A stretch of DNA of 64,000 nucleotides from Kitasatospora sp. GAS204B (GCF_029892155.1 NZ_JARZAG010000028.1:1-64000), one strand, 5' to 3'; positions 53,593 through 63,103 are shown, counted from the stretch's first letter. Numbers and translations: made by a program. The notes: generated from the sequence alone by a model not told the origin.

Positions 53593-54008
53593 GCGTCCGC
53601 GGTGGTGTCGTTCCCGCGCGGCGGCGCGCTCAGGAAGTCGCCGATCTGCTCGACCAGGCCGTGCATGTTGTGGCCGACCAGGCCCACGTCCGCGCTCTCG
53701 TCGGTGACCACCGCGAGGTGCGTTCCGTGGCCCGCCTCCACGATGCACAGGATGCCGCCGTGGAACTCGGTCATCGACTGCCGGACCCCGCCGCTGCCGT
53801 CGCCGAACTCGATCGAGGCGCCGTGCGCGAGGCTCTGGATGCCGGAGGCTATGGCGGCCAGCTGGTCGGCCTGATCGGCGCTCAGACCGGAGCTGTGGCA
53901 CAGCTTCAGGCCGTCCGCCGACAGCACCAGGGCGTGCCGGGAGTCCGGCGTGTTGGCCAGCAGGTTCTCCAACAGCCAGTCGAGATCGCGGTCGGTGGTG
54001 CTGCTCAT
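53589..54008 (-). CDS. cvnB: Conservon roadblock/LC7 protein CvnB
   Basis: A 139-residue roadblock/LC7 protein (WLLENLLANTPDSRHALVLSADGLKLCHSSGLS, then DQLAAIASGIQSLAHGAS), the type that acts as GTPase-activating or scaffold partner for MglA/CvnD GTPases. Start and stop overlap the flanking cvn genes, placing it firmly in the operon. Confidence 0.92.
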   Translation of the reverse strand: MSSTTDRDLDWLLENLLANTPDSRHALVLSADGLKLCHSSGLSADQADQLAAIASGIQSLAHGASIEFGDGSGGVRQSMTEFHGGILCIVEAGHGTHLAVVTDESADVGLVGHNMHGLVEQIGDFLSAPPRGNDTTADA

Positions 54009-55624
54009 CAGGCATCGTCCTTCGGGATGTCCGGGATGTCGGTGGGCTGAGCGAGAGCGGGCTGGGCCGGGACGCCGTGGGCACCCTGGCCGAGCTGGAC
54101 GCCCTGGCGGAAGTCGCCGAACCGGGCGGCGGCGGTCGGGACGGACCGGGTCCTCACGGTCCTGCTCGGGCCGGCGGCCGCCGCCGCCAGCGTCTGGCCA
54201 CGCCGCCGTCTGGGCAGTCCGTCCCCCGGCTCGGCCTCGACCTCGAGCGCGGGCGCGGGCGCCGGTGCGGGCGCCGGTGCGGGCCGGTCCGGTGCCGGCG
54301 CGACGGTCTCGCGGGTGGCGCTGTCCGCGCCGGGATCTTGCGCCAACTGCTCCTGGTGGACGATCAACTGCTCGGGAATCAGCATCACGACCCCCGTCCC
54401 ACCACGCGAGGACGGCCGGAACGAGATCGCCAGCCCGTGCTTGCGGCCCAGCGCGCCGATCACCGCGAAGCCCAGCCGGGTGCCGGCCGAGAGCGTGGTC
54501 AGGTCCAACGGCTCACCGGAGACGGCCTGCTCGGCCCGGCGCAGCCAGACCTCGGAGAGCCCGAGCCCGCCGTCCTCCACGGTGATCGCCAGCCCGGTGT
54601 GCAACTCCTCGACGTAGACGTGCACCTCGGCCGGCGGCGCCGAGAAGTTGGCGGCGTTGTCCATCAGCTCGGCCAGCGCGTGCATCACGCCCTCGGCCGC
54701 GTAGCCCGCGACCGCGGCGCCGCTCGCCGAGTGCAGCCGCACCCGCTGGTAGGCGCTGATCCGGCCGAGCGCCCCGCGCAGCACGCTCTCCATCGGGATC
54801 GGCCGGCTCCACCGCCGACCGCTGCGGGCGCCGGTCAGCACGGCGATGCTGTCGGCCAGCCGGCCCGCCTGGGCGGTGCTGTGGTCGAGTCGGAGCAGGT
54901 CACCCAGCACCTGCTCGCCGTGCTGGTGCTGCATCTCGCGCAGTTCGGCGTGCATCGCGGTGGCCAGCGCCTGCATCCGCCCGGCCGCCGTCGCGCAGAC
55001 CGCGAGGGCCGCCGCCCGCTGCCGCTCGCCGTACGCGACCTCCTTGGCGAGCAGCGCGACCAGGCTCTCGTGCGCGGTCTGCCGGTGTGCTACCAGGACG
55101 GTCTCCACCGAGGCGCCGGCCCGCAGCAGGCGGACCACCTCCGGGATCGTCCGTTCGGCCAGCAGCGCGAGTTCCGCCCGCTCGTCGTCGGCCGCGGCCC
55201 GGGCGGTCGCCGCCTCGGCCCGCGCCTCGACGGCCTCCGAGCGGGCGGCGAGCATCTCGACCCGGGCCGCCTCGGCCTCGGCGAGGGCCGCGTCGGCCCG
55301 GGCCCGCGATGCCTGCGCCTCGGCGAGCGCGGTGCCGGTCGCCGCCTCCGCGCGCAGCACCGCGGCCACCGCGGCCTCCCCCTTGGTCCGGCTGGTGGCC
55401 AGCTCGGCGGCCAGCCGGCGGGCCCGCCGCCACTGCGCCAGCCCGGCCAGCGCCACCGCGCACCAGGCGGCCGCTGCCAGCGTCCCCCAGGCCGCGACCA
55501 CCGACCGCTCCCCCTCGGGCGCGGCAACCACGGCCACGGCCACGGCGGCCCCCGCCACCCCCACCGCCACCAGGGCGGCGAGCAGCGCGGCCGGTCTGCC
55601 GGACAGGCGGGTGCGAGCGGTCAT
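54008..55624 (-). CDS. cvnA: Conservon sensor kinase-like protein CvnA
   Basis: A 538-residue membrane protein. Two N-terminal transmembrane helices (about residues 10-60) are followed by a long Ala/Arg/Glu-rich coiled coil (about 70-165) and a C-terminal HATPase domain (DNAANFSAPPAEVHVYVEE, TVEDGGLGLSEVWL, GTRLGFAVIGALGRKHGLAISFRPS). No classical HisKA phosphoacceptor motif is clear, as is usual for CvnA. A Pro/Ala-rich tail (about 430-490) links to the C-terminus. It is the first gene of the conservon. Confidence 0.9.
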   Translation of the reverse strand: MTARTRLSGRPAALLAALVAVGVAGAAVAVAVVAAPEGERSVVAAWGTLAAAAWCAVALAGLAQWRRARRLAAELATSRTKGEAAVAAVLRAEAATGTALAEAQASRARADAALAEAEAARVEMLAARSEAVEARAEAATARAAADDERAELALLAERTIPEVVRLLRAGASVETVLVAHRQTAHESLVALLAKEVAYGERQRAAALAVCATAAGRMQALATAMHAELREMQHQHGEQVLGDLLRLDHSTAQAGRLADSIAVLTGARSGRRWSRPIPMESVLRGALGRISAYQRVRLHSASGAAVAGYAAEGVMHALAELMDNAANFSAPPAEVHVYVEELHTGLAITVEDGGLGLSEVWLRRAEQAVSGEPLDLTTLSAGTRLGFAVIGALGRKHGLAISFRPSSRGGTGVVMLIPEQLIVHQEQLAQDPGADSATRETVAPAPDRPAPAPAPAPAPALEVEAEPGDGLPRRRRGQTLAAAAAGPSRTVRTRSVPTAAARFGDFRQGVQLGQGAHGVPAQPALAQPTDIPDIPKDDA

Positions 55625-55792
55625 GGCGCGGTTCCTCGGCGGGCGTCGGAGCTAGGGCGGGTGCCAGCGCACCCGCCTCCCGCGGCGGGGAGATCCAAGA
55701 TCAGTTGACGCGGTCAGCAGATCATATCGACTCAGCTGACCGGCTCGACCGGCGAGTTGACGCGATGTCTCCCAAGCGGCCGCCAGGCACAC

Positions 55793-55832
55793 GCGAGCGG
55801 GGCGGGAACCTGTGGGTTCCCGCCCCGCTCGC
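55793..55832 (-). terminator. Perfect hairpin after nrdJ
   Basis: GCGAGCGGGGCGGGAACC (55793-55810) and its exact complement (55815-55832) form an 18-bp stem with loop TGTG, about 40 bases past the nrdJ stop and upstream of the cvn promoter. Confidence 0.9.
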
Positions 55833-55872
55833 ACCGTTCCTCACCGCTCGACGGGAGGAACCTCGGCCGAGA

Positions 55873-58743
55873 TCAGCTGCAGCCGCTGGTCGATCCGCAG
55901 CCCTCGCACAGGTAGCAGCTGCCCGCGCGGCGCATCTTGGTGCCGCAGGAGAAGCAGAGCGGGGCGTCCGCGTTCAGGCCGAGCTGGATCTCCAGCAGCT
56001 CGGTCGAGTTGTGCGGGGCCTTGGCGGTCGGCTGGACGACCGGCGCGGGCTTGCCGGCGGCGCGCTCGACGGTGCGCGGGGCGGACTGGGCCAGGCTCGT
56101 GACGTCCACGTCCTCCTCCTCGAGCGGCTCGTAGGAGCCGGTCTCCAGGTGGCGCTGGCGCTCCTCGACGGAGTGGATGCCGAGCGCGGAGCGGGTCTCG
56201 AAGGGCAGGAAGTCCAGCGCCAGGCGGCGGAAGATGTAGTCGACGATCGACTGGGCCATCCGCACATCCGGGTCGTCGGTCAGACCGGCGGGCTCGAAGC
56301 GCATGTTGGTGAACTTCGAGACGTAGGTCTCCAGTGGGACGCCGTACTGCATGCCGACCGAGACGGCGATCGAGAAGGCGTCCATCATGCCCGCGAGGGT
56401 CGAGCCCTGCTTGGACATCTTCAGGAAGACCTCGCCAAGGCCGTCGTCCGGGTAGGAGTTGGCGGTCATGTAGCCCTCGGCGCCGCCCACGGTGAAGGAG
56501 GTGGTGATCCCCGGGCGGCCCTTGGGCAGGCGCTTGCGGACCGGGCGGTACTCGACGACCTTCTCGACGGCGGCCACGGGCTCCGCCGCGGCAGCCTCCT
56601 TGGTCTTCTTCGCCGACAGCGGCTGGCCGACCTTCGAGTTTTCGCGGTAGATGGCCAGCGCCTTGACGCCGAGCTTCCAGGCCTCGAAGTAGACCTCCTC
56701 GACGTCCTCGACGGTCGAGGAGACCGGCATGTTGACCGTCTTGGAGATCGCGCCGGAGATCCACGGCTGGATCGCCGACATCATCCGCACGTGGCCCATC
56801 GGCGAGATCGAGCGCTCGCCCATCGCGCAGTCGAAGACCTCGTAGTGCTCGGGCTTGAGGCCGGGTGCGTTGACCACGTTGCCGTGCTCGGCGATGTGGG
56901 CGACGATCGCCTCGACCTGCTCGGGCTGGTAGCCGAAGCGGCGCAGGGCACGCGGCACGGTGCCGTTGACGATCTGCATCGAGCCGCCGCCGACCAGCTT
57001 CTTGAACTTGACCAGGGCGAGGTCGGGTTCAACGCCGGTGGTGTCGCAGTCCATCATCAGGCCGATGGTGCCGGTGGGGGCGAGCACCGAGGCCTGGGCG
57101 TTGCGGAAACCGTTCTGCGCGCCGATCCGGAGCACGTCCTGCCAGGTCTCGGTGGCGGCGGCCCAGACCGGGGCGTCCAGCTCGTCCACCGCGACGGCGG
57201 CCGTGCTGGCGTCCGCGTGCTGCCGCATGACCCGCTGGTGCGGGGCGGCGTTGCGGGCGTAGCCGTCGTAGGGGCCGACCACGCCGGCCAGTTCGGCGCC
57301 GCGGCGGTAGGCGGTGCCGGTCATCAGCGAGGTGATCGCGCCGGCCAGGGCGCGGCCGCCGTCGGAGTCGTAGGCGTGGCCGGTGGCCATCAGCAGGGCG
57401 CCGAGGTTGGCGTAGCCGATGCCGAGCTGGCGGTAGGCGCGGGTGGTCTCGCCGATCTTCTCGGTCGGGAAGTCGGCGAAGCAGATCGAGATGTCCATCG
57501 CGGTGATGACCAGCTCGACGACCTTGGCGAAGTTCTCCGCGTCGAACGTGTCGTCGTCGCGCAGGAACTTCATCAGGTTCAGCGAGGCGAGGTTGCAGCT
57601 GGAGTTGTCCAGGTGCATGTACTCCGAGCACGGGTTGGAGGCGTTGATCCGGCCCGACTCGGGGCAGGTGTGCCAGTGGTTGATGGTCGAGTCGTACTGG
57701 ATGCCCGGGTCGGCGCAGGCCCAGGCGGCCTCGGCCATCTTGCGGAACAGCTTCTTGGCGTCGACGGTCTCGATGACCTCACCGGTCATCCGGGCCCGCA
57801 GGCCGAACTCGCCGCCGTTCTCGACCGCCGTCATGAACTCGTCGGAGACCCGGACCGAGTTGTTGGCGTTCTGGTACTGGACGGAGGTGATGTCGTCCCC
57901 GCCGAGGTCCATGTCGAAGCCCGCGTCGCGCAGGGCGCGGATCTTCTCCTCCTCCTTCACCTTGGTCTCGATGAAGGCCTGGACGTCGGGGTGGTCGACG
58001 TCCAGCACGACCATCTTGGCCGCACGACGGGTGGCGCCACCGGACTTGATGGTGCCGGCCGAGGCGTCGGCGCCGCGCATGAAGGAGACCGGTCCAGAGG
58101 CGTTGCCGCCGGAGGAGAGCAGTTCCTTGGAGGAGCGGATCCGGGAGAGGTTCAGGCCGGCGCCGGAGCCGCCCTTGAAGATCATGCCCTCTTCCTTGTA
58201 CCAGTCGAGGATCGAGTCCATCGAGTCGTCGACGGCCAGGATGAAGCAGGCGCTGACCTGCTGCGGCTGCTTGGTGCCGACGTTGAACCAGACCGGCGAG
58301 TTGAAGCTGAACACCTGGTGGAGGAGGGCGTGGGTCAGCTCGTGCTCGAAGACCTCGGCGTCGGCCGGGGAGGCGAAGTAGCCGTGCTTCTCGCCGGCCG
58401 CGCGGTAGGTGAGCACCACGCGGTCGATGATCTGCTTGAGGCTCCACTCGCGCTGCGGGGTGCCGACGGCGCCGCGGAAGTACTTGGAGGTGACGATGTT
58501 CACCGCGTTGACCGACCAGAAGTCGGGGAACTCGACACCGCGCTGCTCGAAGTTGATCGAGCCGTCACGCCAGTTGGTCATGACGACGTCGCGCCGCTCC
58601 CAGCTGACCTGGTCGTAGGGGTGCACCCCAGGAGTGGTGTAGATGCGCTCGATCCGCAGACCGCCCTTGGGGGCCTTGCCGGACCCCTTCGCCGCCTTCT
58701 CGGACTTCGACCCGCGTGCGGAACCGCTCGTCGTGTCTGTCAC
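55873..58743 (-). CDS. nrdJ: Vitamin B12-dependent ribonucleotide reductase (class II)
   Basis: A 956-residue adenosylcobalamin-dependent reductase that makes dNTP precursors with or without oxygen. NPCSEYMHLDNSSCNLASLNL carries the active-site Cys and Glu, GGSGAGLNLSRIRSS and MRGADASAGTIKSGGATRRAAKM line the substrate site, and the C-terminus ends in a Cys-rich metal motif (CFSCGTKMRRAGSCYLCEGC). GTG 58743 is preceded by GGAGGAGGAG. It is cotranscribed with nrdR, 200 bases upstream. No cobalamin riboswitch was recognised. Confidence 0.95.
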   Translation of the reverse strand: MTDTTSGSARGSKSEKAAKGSGKAPKGGLRIERIYTTPGVHPYDQVSWERRDVVMTNWRDGSINFEQRGVEFPDFWSVNAVNIVTSKYFRGAVGTPQREWSLKQIIDRVVLTYRAAGEKHGYFASPADAEVFEHELTHALLHQVFSFNSPVWFNVGTKQPQQVSACFILAVDDSMDSILDWYKEEGMIFKGGSGAGLNLSRIRSSKELLSSGGNASGPVSFMRGADASAGTIKSGGATRRAAKMVVLDVDHPDVQAFIETKVKEEEKIRALRDAGFDMDLGGDDITSVQYQNANNSVRVSDEFMTAVENGGEFGLRARMTGEVIETVDAKKLFRKMAEAAWACADPGIQYDSTINHWHTCPESGRINASNPCSEYMHLDNSSCNLASLNLMKFLRDDDTFDAENFAKVVELVITAMDISICFADFPTEKIGETTRAYRQLGIGYANLGALLMATGHAYDSDGGRALAGAITSLMTGTAYRRGAELAGVVGPYDGYARNAAPHQRVMRQHADASTAAVAVDELDAPVWAAATETWQDVLRIGAQNGFRNAQASVLAPTGTIGLMMDCDTTGVEPDLALVKFKKLVGGGSMQIVNGTVPRALRRFGYQPEQVEAIVAHIAEHGNVVNAPGLKPEHYEVFDCAMGERSISPMGHVRMMSAIQPWISGAISKTVNMPVSSTVEDVEEVYFEAWKLGVKALAIYRENSKVGQPLSAKKTKEAAAAEPVAAVEKVVEYRPVRKRLPKGRPGITTSFTVGGAEGYMTANSYPDDGLGEVFLKMSKQGSTLAGMMDAFSIAVSVGMQYGVPLETYVSKFTNMRFEPAGLTDDPDVRMAQSIVDYIFRRLALDFLPFETRSALGIHSVEERQRHLETGSYEPLEEEDVDVTSLAQSAPRTVERAAGKPAPVVQPTAKAPHNSTELLEIQLGLNADAPLCFSCGTKMRRAGSCYLCEGCGSTSGCS

Positions 58744-58943
58744 TGCTTCTCCTCCTCCTGGGCTTGCGCCCCGAATACCCCAATTGTCGCCTCTCGGCGC
58801 GATGGGGTATCGCTGCTTCTTCGCTTCTCCTGGCGTGCGGGCAGGCCGGGGACGCCGACCGGTTCGCACTGTGTGTATGGGTTCGCGCACCGTTTCCGGG
58901 CGCGCCGGAGCCCTTCCGGGCTGCCGTTCTGCTGCTTTGCCGC

Positions 58944-59450
58944 CTAGGGCGCCGCGGCGGGGACGGCGACCGTGGCGCCGTCGTCGCCCGGGGCGGGCAC
59001 CGGCTGCTCGGCGCCACGCAACTCGGCGATGGCGGCCTCGAAATCGGACAGGCCGTCGTAGGCCTGGTAGACCGACGCGAACCGCAGGAACGCGACGACG
59101 TCCAGGTCCTTCAGCGGGCCGAGTATGGCCAGCCCCACGTCATGGGTGGAGAGCTCGGCCGAGCCGGAGGCCCGCACGCACTCCTCGACCCGCTGGCCGA
59201 GCTGGGCGAGGGCGTCCTCGGTGACCGGTCGGCCCTGGCAGGCCTTGCGGACTCCGGAGATCACCTTCTCCCGGCTGAACGGCTCGGTCACCCCGCTGCG
59301 CTTGATCACCATCAGCGCGGCCGTCTCCACCGTGGTGAAGCGGCGACCGCAGTCGGGGCACTGCCGACGGCGACGGATCGAACTGCCGTCGTCGGCGGCG
59401 CGGCTGTCGACCACGCGGCTGTCGGAGTGCCGGCAGAAGGGACAGTGCAC
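58944..59450 (-). CDS. nrdR: Transcriptional repressor NrdR
   Basis: A 168-residue repressor of ribonucleotide reductase genes. The N-terminal zinc ribbon (MHCPFCRHSD, then QCPDCGRRF) and the ATP-cone (VIKRSGVTEPFSREKVISGVRKACQGRPV) are complete. A non-conserved Ala/Pro/Val tail of about 25 residues ends the protein. It forms an operon with nrdJ and probably represses itself through the two NrdR-box-like sites about 85-130 bases upstream. Confidence 0.96.
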   Translation of the reverse strand: MHCPFCRHSDSRVVDSRAADDGSSIRRRRQCPDCGRRFTTVETAALMVIKRSGVTEPFSREKVISGVRKACQGRPVTEDALAQLGQRVEECVRASGSAELSTHDVGLAILGPLKDLDVVAFLRFASVYQAYDGLSDFEAAIAELRGAEQPVPAPGDDGATVAVPAAAP

Positions 59451-59533
59451 GGAACCGGCTCCCTTCTGGGGTCTGGCTGGCGGGCGAGCAGCGCTCAGTC
59501 TAGGTGACGCCCACCATGATCAAGTACCGGGGG

Positions 59534-59582
59534 ACCACAACCTGTGGGCTGCGAGCACCTATGTAACCACTAGATCTAGGCC
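59534..59582 (-). promoter_or_regulatory. Pair of NrdR-box-like palindromes
   Basis: CCACTAGATCTAGG (59567-59580) fits the NrdR box core CTA-AT-TAG, and CCACAACCTGTGG (59535-59547) is a second dyad. Their centres are about 33 bases apart, near the three-turn spacing of NrdR box pairs. They lie upstream of nrdR; TAGACT (59497-59502) is a possible -10 downstream of them. Confidence 0.6.
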
Positions 59583-59821
59583 ACTGTCCCGAGTAACACG
59601 CCCGACTCGCGCCCGATTCCGGTATCGCCCGGATCACCCGGCGCAATCGATGCTGGTCAGTCGCCGGTCGGTCGGGGAGGCGTCCGTTTCGACTCCACCC
59701 GGACGGCCGAGCGGCGGTTTCCGGTCGACTGTCGACGACTTCACCCCCATGCCGCACCGGCCCCTGGCACGCCCTCTAGAATCGACTGGATCGAACATTT
59801 AATCGACATACACCGAATGCC

Positions 59822-59869
59822 TTGATCAAGTCAGCCGACTCCTCGATAATTCACTCGAACGTGTGTTTG
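59822..59869 (+). promoter_or_regulatory. lexA promoter with SOS box
   Basis: TTGATC (59822-59827) and GATAAT (59845-59850) are 17 bases apart. CGAACGTGTGTTTG (59856-59869) matches the actinobacterial LexA box CGAACRNNYGTTYG at every position and would cover the transcription start, implying autorepression. Confidence 0.9.
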
Positions 59870-59940
59870 GCGCAACCTTTCGATAGGTGCTGCCGTTGGG
59901 CTGGGCAGGCAAGGGAGAACGCCCGACGAGAGGGGCCGCC

Positions 59941-60882
59941 GTGAGCACCGTACAGAGCAGCACCAGCAGTTCCACCGCCATCCAGAACCTCCCGACAACC
60001 GTCGCCGACGGCCGCGGCATCCCGCTGCAGGACCGCGCCCAGCACCACGCGGGCCGGGGCGCCACGGACCAGCAGAGCTTGGACCAGAGCATGGATCGCA
60101 GCGACAGCCGCCCTCAGACCCCGTCCGGGGGAGCCCCGGGCTACCTCCCCGACCCGAGCATCGAGCACGCCTCGGTGCAGGACGTGCCGATCGGCCTGCC
60201 GAACGGCCAGGTCCGCTCGCTGCCGGGCCGCCCGCCGGGCATCCGCACGGACGAGGCCGGGCTGACCGAGCGCCAGCGCCGGGTGATCGACGTGATCCGG
60301 GACTCCGTGCAGCGGCGCGGCTACCCGCCGAGCATGCGGGAGATCGGCCAGGCCGTCGGCCTCTCCTCCACCTCCTCGGTGGCGCACCAGCTGATGGCGC
60401 TGGAGCGCAAGGGCTTCCTGCGCCGCGACCCGCACCGCCCGCGGGCCTACGAGGTGCGCGGGGTCGAGGTGACCCGGCCGAACACCGCCGAGGCCGCCGG
60501 GCGCCCGTCCACCTCCTACGTCCCACTGGTCGGCCGGATCGCCGCCGGTGGCCCGATCCTGGCCGAGCAGACCGTCGAGGACGTCTTCCCGCTGCCCCGC
60601 CAGCTGGTCGGCGAGGGCGAGCTGTTCGCCCTGACCGTGCGCGGCGACTCGATGATCGAGGCCGCGATCTGCGACGGCGACTGGGTCACCGTGCGCCGCC
60701 AGCCGGTCGCCGAGAACGGCGACATCGTGGCCGCGATGATCGACGGCGAGGCCACCGTGAAGCGGCTCAAGCGCGAGGACGGCCGGATCTGGCTGATGCC
60801 GCACAACCCCGCCTACGAGCCCATCCCGGGCGACAACGCGACCATCCTGGGCAAGGTCGTGGCGGTGCTGCGGCGCCTGTGA
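59941..60882 (+). CDS. lexA: SOS repressor LexA with long N-terminal extension
   Basis: A 313-residue LexA. The winged helix begins at LTERQRRVIDVIRDSVQRRGYPPSMREIGQAVGL (about residue 108). The Ala-Gly cleavage site is in GRIAAGGPI, and the self-cleavage dyad is Ser in RGDSMIEA and Lys in EATVKRLK. About 100 mostly polar residues precede the DNA-binding domain, longer than usual; Streptomyces LexA also has an extension, but shorter in those I recall. GTG 59941 is preceded by AGAGGGG, supporting the long form. An SOS box lies in its promoter. Confidence 0.94.
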   Translation: MSTVQSSTSSSTAIQNLPTTVADGRGIPLQDRAQHHAGRGATDQQSLDQSMDRSDSRPQTPSGGAPGYLPDPSIEHASVQDVPIGLPNGQVRSLPGRPPGIRTDEAGLTERQRRVIDVIRDSVQRRGYPPSMREIGQAVGLSSTSSVAHQLMALERKGFLRRDPHRPRAYEVRGVEVTRPNTAEAAGRPSTSYVPLVGRIAAGGPILAEQTVEDVFPLPRQLVGEGELFALTVRGDSMIEAAICDGDWVTVRRQPVAENGDIVAAMIDGEATVKRLKREDGRIWLMPHNPAYEPIPGDNATILGKVVAVLRRL

Positions 60883-60919
60883 CCGTGCACCGTGCGCCCG
60901 GCGCCGCACGCACGACAAC

Positions 60920-60954
60920 CGAGGGCCCCTACCGACACCCGGCAGGGGCCCTCG
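60920..60954. terminator. Bidirectional hairpin between lexA and the helicase gene
   Basis: CGAGGGCCCCT (60920-60930) and AGGGGCCCTCG (60944-60954) are exact complements with a 13-base loop, between convergent stop codons. Confidence 0.87.
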
Positions 60955-60985
60955 CGCTTGACCCGGCCCGGCTGCTCAGCCGGGC

Positions 60986-63091
60986 TCAGCCACGCTTGTC
61001 GACCGGCCTGGGCGGCGGCGCGGACGCCGCGATCGCCGCCAGCGAGCGCCGCACCTGGTTGCGGTCGGTGGTGTACCAGAAGTCCGGCATCGAGGACCGG
61101 AAGAAGCCGCCGTACCGGGCGGTGGCCAGTCGCGGATCGAGCACCGCGACCACCCCGCGGTCGTCCGCCGCGCGCACCAGCCGGCCCGCGCCCTGCGCCA
61201 TCAGCAGCGCGGCATGGGTCGCCGCCACCGCCATGAAGCCGTTGCCGCCCGCCTCCTCGACCGCCTTCTGCCGGGCGCTCATCAGCGGATCGTCCGGGCG
61301 CGGGAACGGGATCCGGTCCATCACCACCAGCTGGCAGGCGGAACCCGGCACGTCCACCCCCTGCCAGAGCGACAGCGTGCCGAACAGGCAGGTCTCCGGA
61401 TCCGCGGCGAAGGCCCTGATCAACTCGCCCAGGGTGTCCTCGCCCTGCAGCAGGATCGGGAAGTCCAGGCGCTCGCGCAGCTGCTCGGCGGCCGTCTGGG
61501 CGGCCCGCATCGAGGAGAAGAGGCCCAGCGTGCGCCCGCCGGCCGCGCCGATCAGCTCGGCCAACTCGTCCAGCATCTGCGGCCGGTCCGGCTCCCGCCC
61601 GGGCGGCGGCAGGTGCTTGGCGACGTAGAGGATGCCCTGCTTGGGGTAGGAGAAGGGCGAGCCGACGTCGAGTCCGCGCCAGTACGGTGGGGCGTCCTCG
61701 CCCTCGGCCCGCTCCGGCTCGTCGGCCGCCCGCTGGTCCGGCAACCGCCCCTCACCCGGCAGGCCGACCGAGGCGGCCACGCCGTTGAAGTCGCCGCCGA
61801 GCTTCAGGGTGGCCGAGGTGAGCACCACCGAGCGCTCCTTGTAGAGGTTCTCCCGCAGCAGCCCGGAGACGCTCATCGGCGCCACCCGCAGCGAGGCGGG
61901 GACCAGCCCGTAGCGGTCGTTGCGCTCGATCCAGACCACGTCGTAGGGCGATTCGGAGAGCAGCCGCTCGGTGGTGTCGTGCAGCGTCTCGGCGGCGGCC
62001 ATCGCCTGCTTGCGCACCGCGTCCTCGTCGGAGAGCCCCTTGTCCCTGGTCTCGCCGAGCGAGGTGATCACCAGCCGGCTGGCGTCCCGGATCGCGGCCA
62101 CCGCGTAGCCGAGGTACTCGGGCAACTCGTCGACCTTGCCGGGCTGAGCCGTCTCCATCAGACCGTGGTAGCTCTCGGCGGCGGCCTGCAGCGCGTCCAC
62201 CGCCTTCTCGTTGGCGAGCCGGGCGGCCCGCTTGACGGCCCGGTTGACCGCGCCGACGGTCAGCTCCGCGGTGGCCGCGCCGGTCACCCGGTTCACCAGC
62301 TCGTGCGCCTCGTCGATGATCAGCAGCTCGTGCTCGGGCAGCACCGGGGCGCCCTCGATCGCGTCGATCGCCAGCAGCGCGTGGTTGGTGACCACCACGT
62401 CCGCGAGCTTGGCCCGCTCCCGGGCCTTCTCCGCGAAGCACTCCTGGCCGTAGGCGCAGCGGCTGGCGCCCAGGCACTCCCGGGAACTGACGGAGAGTTG
62501 GGCCCAGGCCTTGTCCGAGACGCCGGGACTCATGTCGTCGCGGTCACCGGTCTCGGTCTCGCCCGCCCAGTCGCGCAGCCGCAGCACGTCCTGGCCGAGC
62601 TTGCCGCTCGGGCCGCCGAGGGCCTCGACCGGGTCGAAGAGGCCCTCGCCCTCCTCGCTCGGGGTGCCCTCGTTGGCCCGGTGCAGGCAGAGGTAGTTGG
62701 AGCGGCCCTTGAGCATCGCGAAGAGCGGGCGGCGGCGCAGGATCGGCTGCAGCGCCTCCACCGTGCGCGGCAAGTCCCGCTCCACCAGCTGGCGTTGCAG
62801 CGCCAGGGTGGCGGTGGCCACCACCACCCGGTCGCCGTGGGCGAGCGCGGGGACCAGGTAGGCGAGGGACTTTCCGGTGCCGGTGCCGGCCTGCACCAGC
62901 AGGTGTTCGGCGTGGTCGGTGGCCTCGGCCACCGCCTGGGCCATCTGGATCTGGCCGGGGCGCTCGACTCCGCCGACCGCGGTGACCGCGGCGTGCAGGA
63001 GCTCGGGGATGCGGCCGGTGGGTACCGGGCCGGGGCCGGGGTCGTTCGAGCCCTCGGCGGGCAGCAGCTGGGGTGCGGAGTCGTTCGTCAT
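60986..63091 (-). CDS. DinG/XPD-like ATP-dependent DNA helicase
   Basis: A 701-residue superfamily 2 helicase. Walker A is VQAGTGTGKSLAYLVPAL, the DEAH box is IIDEAHELVNRV, and motif VI is QGAGRLVRAADDRG. Between them lie cysteines (YLC, then CLGASRCAYGQEC) placed like the Fe-S cluster ligands of XPD/DinG, giving 5'-3' polarity by family analogy. It probably unwinds R-loops or damage intermediates. No SOS box was seen at its start despite lexA being next door. ATG 63091 has AAGGG upstream. Confidence 0.9.
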   Translation of the reverse strand: MTNDSAPQLLPAEGSNDPGPGPVPTGRIPELLHAAVTAVGGVERPGQIQMAQAVAEATDHAEHLLVQAGTGTGKSLAYLVPALAHGDRVVVATATLALQRQLVERDLPRTVEALQPILRRRPLFAMLKGRSNYLCLHRANEGTPSEEGEGLFDPVEALGGPSGKLGQDVLRLRDWAGETETGDRDDMSPGVSDKAWAQLSVSSRECLGASRCAYGQECFAEKARERAKLADVVVTNHALLAIDAIEGAPVLPEHELLIIDEAHELVNRVTGAATAELTVGAVNRAVKRAARLANEKAVDALQAAAESYHGLMETAQPGKVDELPEYLGYAVAAIRDASRLVITSLGETRDKGLSDEDAVRKQAMAAAETLHDTTERLLSESPYDVVWIERNDRYGLVPASLRVAPMSVSGLLRENLYKERSVVLTSATLKLGGDFNGVAASVGLPGEGRLPDQRAADEPERAEGEDAPPYWRGLDVGSPFSYPKQGILYVAKHLPPPGREPDRPQMLDELAELIGAAGGRTLGLFSSMRAAQTAAEQLRERLDFPILLQGEDTLGELIRAFAADPETCLFGTLSLWQGVDVPGSACQLVVMDRIPFPRPDDPLMSARQKAVEEAGGNGFMAVAATHAALLMAQGAGRLVRAADDRGVVAVLDPRLATARYGGFFRSSMPDFWYTTDRNQVRRSLAAIAASAPPPRPVDKRG

Positions 63092-63103
63092 GGCCCTTCC
63101 ACC

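Larger units (their letters stand above)
59451..59940. other. 490-base divergent regulatory region between nrdR and lexA
   Basis: It contains two NrdR-box-like sites on the left, an AT-rich centre, and the lexA promoter with an SOS box on the right. No convincing gene lies within; an 85-codon minus-strand frame (59500-59757) has no ribosome binding site or similarity. GCCACTG occurs once near 59580 but no B12-box context follows. Confidence 0.7.

Noticed and set aside
55087..58947. A 1286-codon plus-strand frame opposite cvnA and nrdJ
   Set aside because: Antisense of two well-identified genes; low-complexity product.
59451..59620. Cobalamin riboswitch upstream of nrdR-nrdJ
   Set aside because: Only an isolated GCCACTG on the opposite strand was seen, with no B12-box or supporting helices.
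59500..59757. 85-codon ORF in the nrdR-lexA spacer
   Set aside because: It covers the NrdR-box-like sites, has no ribosome binding site, and its composition is non-coding-like.
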